Both the position numbers and the translations under genes were made by a program. Below the pieces are notes generated by a model. That model saw nothing but the letters and a program-made list of their open reading frames with translations. It did no database searches and had not been told where the DNA came from. A DNA stretch of 64,000 bases. Source: Delphinus delphis (Eukaryota; Chordata; Mammalia; Artiodactyla; Delphinidae). Location: contig NC_082688.1 in NCBI RefSeq assembly GCF_949987515.2, positions 103,891,893 to 103,955,892 of the forward strand, read 5' to 3'. Position 1 is the stretch's first letter; each line of letters begins with the position of its first letter. Shown here one piece after another: positions 63,591 through 64,000 of this stretch.

Positions 63591-64000
63591 CTCTCATGCA
63601 TGAGAATGAAGGGAGGTGGTCGCTGAGCCGGGCCCTGGAGGATGCACAGGAGCTCCACAGGGAGCTGGGCAAGGGCAGTGTGAGGTGAAGGAAGGTGAGG
63701 AGGACACCTGGAGAGTCGTCAGACATGGCTGCCGGAGGGTGCATGGGGGAAGGGGAGGGCAGAAGAGGAAGGCTGGGAGGCAAAGTGGCTTTGAACAGAT
63801 CTGAGGGCCTTGAATGCCGAGGCAATATGCTTCATTCTGAGCTGAGGGGAGAGGGTGGAGGGGTGCTGATGTCCTGCGTGTGAAGGCTGTTTCTAGCCAT
63901 GCTAGCCTGCACGACTGTGAATTACGAATAGGAGGAGGCTACTGCAGGCCTGTGTTTCCCTGGAGAGCTGTTAGGGTTGGTGGGGGGCGGGGGGGGGGAA
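63591..64000. other. GULO: GULO intron 2 continuing to the window end
   Basis: Purine-rich DNA ending in a G-run (about 63980-63998). No exon recognised. Confidence 0.5.

Noticed and set aside
1..64000. CRISPR arrays, operons and prokaryotic mobile elements
   Set aside because: The window is vertebrate DNA; the regular repeats seen are microsatellites and retroposons.

Overview
This is mammalian nuclear DNA, most likely from a cetacean. It holds many little-diverged copies of the tRNA-derived CHR-type SINE (5' end starting GGGCTTCCCTGGTGGCGCAG) with clear target-site duplications. It also holds cetartiodactyl-type L1 elements, MLT1/MaLR LTRs, MIR, L2, MER2 and MER5, and I saw no ruminant BovB or Bov-tA elements. 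The cetacean assignment is an inference from repeat content.

Two genes lie on the + strand. Exons 2-19 of EPHX2 (bifunctional soluble epoxide hydrolase) run from 7935 to 52195. All 18 exons have AG/GT boundaries, their phases join without a break, and exon lengths match the human protein codon for codon (residues 35-555). Exon 1, with the HAD nucleophile, lies upstream of the window. The 3' UTR ends near an AATAAA at 52571. About 9 kb downstream are the first two coding exons of GULO (L-gulonolactone oxidase): an exon whose last codon is the ATG (61213-61215), and exon 2 (61962-62063). The rest of GULO is beyond the window. EPHX2 followed by GULO is the usual mammalian gene order.

The main observation is in EPHX2 exon 11. 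The codon for the alpha/beta-hydrolase nucleophile (human Asp335, GHDWGG) reads AAC, giving GHNWGG. The other visible hydrolase residues (HGFP loop, Tyr383, Tyr466, Asp496, His524) and the visible HAD phosphatase residues (Thr123, Asn124, Lys160, Asp184, Asp185) are kept, and the frame is open. The gene therefore looks maintained but may encode a protein with little or no epoxide hydrolase activity and possibly a working phosphatase domain.

Layout: 1-7934 is EPHX2 intron 1 (old LTR, MER2, a 3.6-kb antisense L1 with its 5' UTR but without most of ORF2, and a CHR SINE). 7935-52195 is EPHX2 exons with repeat-filled introns, including an HSPE1 processed pseudogene in intron 9. 52196-52600 is the EPHX2 3' UTR. 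52600-61100 is intergenic L1, LTR and SINE sequence. 61100-64000 is the start of GULO.
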